From positions 62,001 through 126,000 of the forward strand of contig NZ_FNCW01000006.1 in assembly GCF_900099815.1 (NCBI RefSeq): a stretch of DNA of 64,000 nucleotides. The letters run 5' to 3'. The stretch comes from Psychroflexus sediminis. Lineage in GTDB: Bacteria; Bacteroidota; Bacteroidia; Flavobacteriales; Flavobacteriaceae. A model generated the notes under the pieces. It saw only the letters and a list, made by a program, of their open reading frames with translations, did no database searches and had not been told where the DNA came from. Shown one piece after another: positions 62,911-64,000 of the stretch; position 1 is the stretch's first letter; each line of letters opens with the position of its first letter. The position numbers were made by a program, and so were the translations under genes.

Positions 62911-64000
62911 TTAGTCCCGGCGATAGCTTGAGGTCATTTCAAAAACGTTTTCCAGAATCGCTTTATCGGTTTTGGTCAAACTTAAACCCCTGCGTTTCAT
63001 GACGAGTTCAGCCACTTCAAAAACTTTATTCAGCTTGTAAGTAATGACGCCCTGGCTCCCGCCCCAGCTGAAACTCGGGACAAAATTTCGTGGAAAACCA
63101 GATCCGAAAATGTTGGCGCTTACCCCTACTAGCGTTCCCGTATTGAGCATCATATTGATGCTGCATTTGGAATGATCACCCATGATTAAACCACAAAACT
63201 GAAGTCCGGTATCTTTAAACCGGCCAGAATCGTAATCCCAAAGTTTTACGTTAGCATAATTGTTTTTCAGATTGGAAGTATTGGTATCTGCCCCAAGATT
63301 ACACCACTCACCGATGACGGAATTGCCCAAAAAGCCGTCATGCCCCTTATTGGAATAGCCTAAAATCATAGAATTGCTCACTTCTCCTCCTACTTTAGAA
63401 TGGGGACCAATGCTGGTGCCTGTGTAAATTTTAGCGCCCATTTTTACAGTAGAATGCTCACAGAGTGCGAAAGGTCCTCTAATGGCAGAATTCTCCATAA
63501 CCTCAGCTTTTTTTCCGATATAAATAGGACCCTCGCTGGCATTGAGCGTACCGTTATATAATTTGGCACCTTCTTCAATAAAAATCTGCCCTGGATTGAA
63601 GCAGGTTACCGTTTCCGGTATAGGCTGAGAAGTCCTTCCCTCTGTCAGTAAAGAAAAATCATCCTGAATAGCCTTATGATTTTTTGAAAATAAATCTGTT
63701 GCACTTTCAACATACTCCACCTTAGAATCTGTTTCAACCACTTTTAACTTTGAAAGATCCAGAGTCTGATTTTTCTTTAACCGGTATGCTAAAATGACAG
63801 CCTCTTGTTTTAAGACCTCATCGTCATTTAAGTTTTTTACGTTTTCCCAAAACTCCTGTGAAGCCAGATATCTCGCATTGATGAATATATTTTCTTCCTC
63901 AACCTGCTCGGGATATTTTTCAGCTAAATAAGACTGCGTTTTGTAAGAGACCGACGCCTTTGCAATGTGTTCCCATTTTTCCTTTAAGGTAAGTATCCCA
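62911..64000 (-). CDS. GlmU-family putative sugar nucleotidyltransferase, N-terminus beyond window
   Basis: Open to the window edge, with 363 C-terminal residues visible. The visible part begins with a short helical region (KEKWEHIAKASVSYK) and runs into a left-handed beta-helix of hexapeptide repeats (about 100-280), for example IFIEEGAKLYNGTL, IYIGKKAEVMENSAIRG and GANIFG-like GVSANIFGSGFPRNFVPSF. It resembles the Bacteroidota alternate GlmU family, where an N-terminal nucleotidyltransferase domain (here missing) precedes a hexapeptide acyltransferase-like domain. A GTG at 63741 is internal and should not be taken as the start. Confidence 0.8.
   Translation of the reverse strand, partial: GILTLKEKWEHIAKASVSYKTQSYLAEKYPEQVEEENIFINARYLASQEFWENVKNLNDDEVLKQEAVILAYRLKKNQTLDLSKLKVVETDSKVEYVESATDLFSKNHKAIQDDFSLLTEGRTSQPIPETVTCFNPGQIFIEEGAKLYNGTLNASEGPIYIGKKAEVMENSAIRGPFALCEHSTVKMGAKIYTGTSIGPHSKVGGEVSNSMILGYSNKGHDGFLGNSVIGEWCNLGADTNTSNLKNNYANVKLWDYDSGRFKDTGLQFCGLIMGDHSKCSINMMLNTGTLVGVSANIFGSGFPRNFVPSFSWGGSQGVITYKLNKVFEVAELVMKRRGLSLTKTDKAILENVFEMTSSYRRD

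Noticed and set aside
63739-63741. GTG start making the GlmU-family protein 276 residues long
   Set aside because: The frame continues upstream to the window edge with family-like sequence, so the true start lies outside.

Overview
The window looks like chromosome of a member of the Bacteroidota, most likely a marine-type flavobacterium (Flavobacteriaceae). Supporting signs are the family set (long single-chain PurL, DUF3810, a DUF4212/sodium-solute symporter pair, bacillithiol deacetylase BshB1, type B L31, monomeric isocitrate dehydrogenase, a GAPDH with a long N-terminal extension), promoters of the Bacteroidota type (TTG, 18-21 bp, TAnnTTTG), AT-rich intergenic DNA, many N-terminal signal peptides ending in Q or a lipobox Cys, and a tRNA without an encoded CCA end. 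There is no rRNA, CRISPR array, phage or intact insertion sequence; gene order is mostly housekeeping.

Layout. 1-4.8 kb: the visible part of a DUF3810 membrane protein, then purL with a DUF985 cupin and a tiny Cys-containing protein. 5.0-10.4 kb: a compact four-gene set of outer-membrane barrel, BCCT transporter, tandem universal stress protein and gamma-glutamyltransferase lipoprotein. 10.5-13.6 kb: long-chain acyl-CoA ligase and a LETM1-related protein. 13.7-16.4 kb (minus): PadR regulator, PspC-domain membrane protein and GIN/DUF2807 lipoprotein. 16.6-22.7 kb (plus): DUF4442 protein, small conserved protein, FMN reductase, pabB, tilS and dsbD, ending in a bidirectional terminator against lysA. 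22.8-28.0 kb (minus): lysA, an unknown membrane protein, a PaaI-type thioesterase and pheT. 28.1-29.6 kb: M28 peptidase and tRNA-His.

29.7-40.8 kb (minus) is the most distinctive region, an apparently complete short-chain fatty acid (acetate/propionate) acquisition module. In transcription order it holds an IS1-InsA-like zinc-ribbon/HTH protein, an outer-membrane porin, a DUF4212 small subunit, an ActP-like symporter, a two-TM small protein, a histidine kinase built on a symporter domain, a single-domain response regulator, and a 1286-residue protein that fuses two complete acetyl-CoA-synthetase-type enzymes. Spacing is 2-12 bp or overlapping, except for one 86 bp gap that holds a hairpin. 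Three helically phased TAGCA repeats lie in the leader.

40.9-64 kb: nhaC-bshB1 (minus), lpdA, a DUF429 protein, marC, GAPDH, a coiled-coil protein/MFS/trmD set, rplS, icd, rpmE2, lpxK, nif3-like and a cysteine-less zinc-ribbon homologue, msrA, an alpha/beta hydrolase, rpsA, a YihY/BrkB protein, an acyl-CoA-dehydrogenase-like protein and a GlmU-family protein cut by the window end. A perfect 27 bp inverted repeat separates msrA from the hydrolase. The longest gaps without a gene (about 297 bp at 43118-43414 and 262 bp at 23983-24244) hold a promoter and at most a doubtful micro-ORF respectively.

Functional assignments come from reading translated sequence and recalled family signatures only; no database search was possible.
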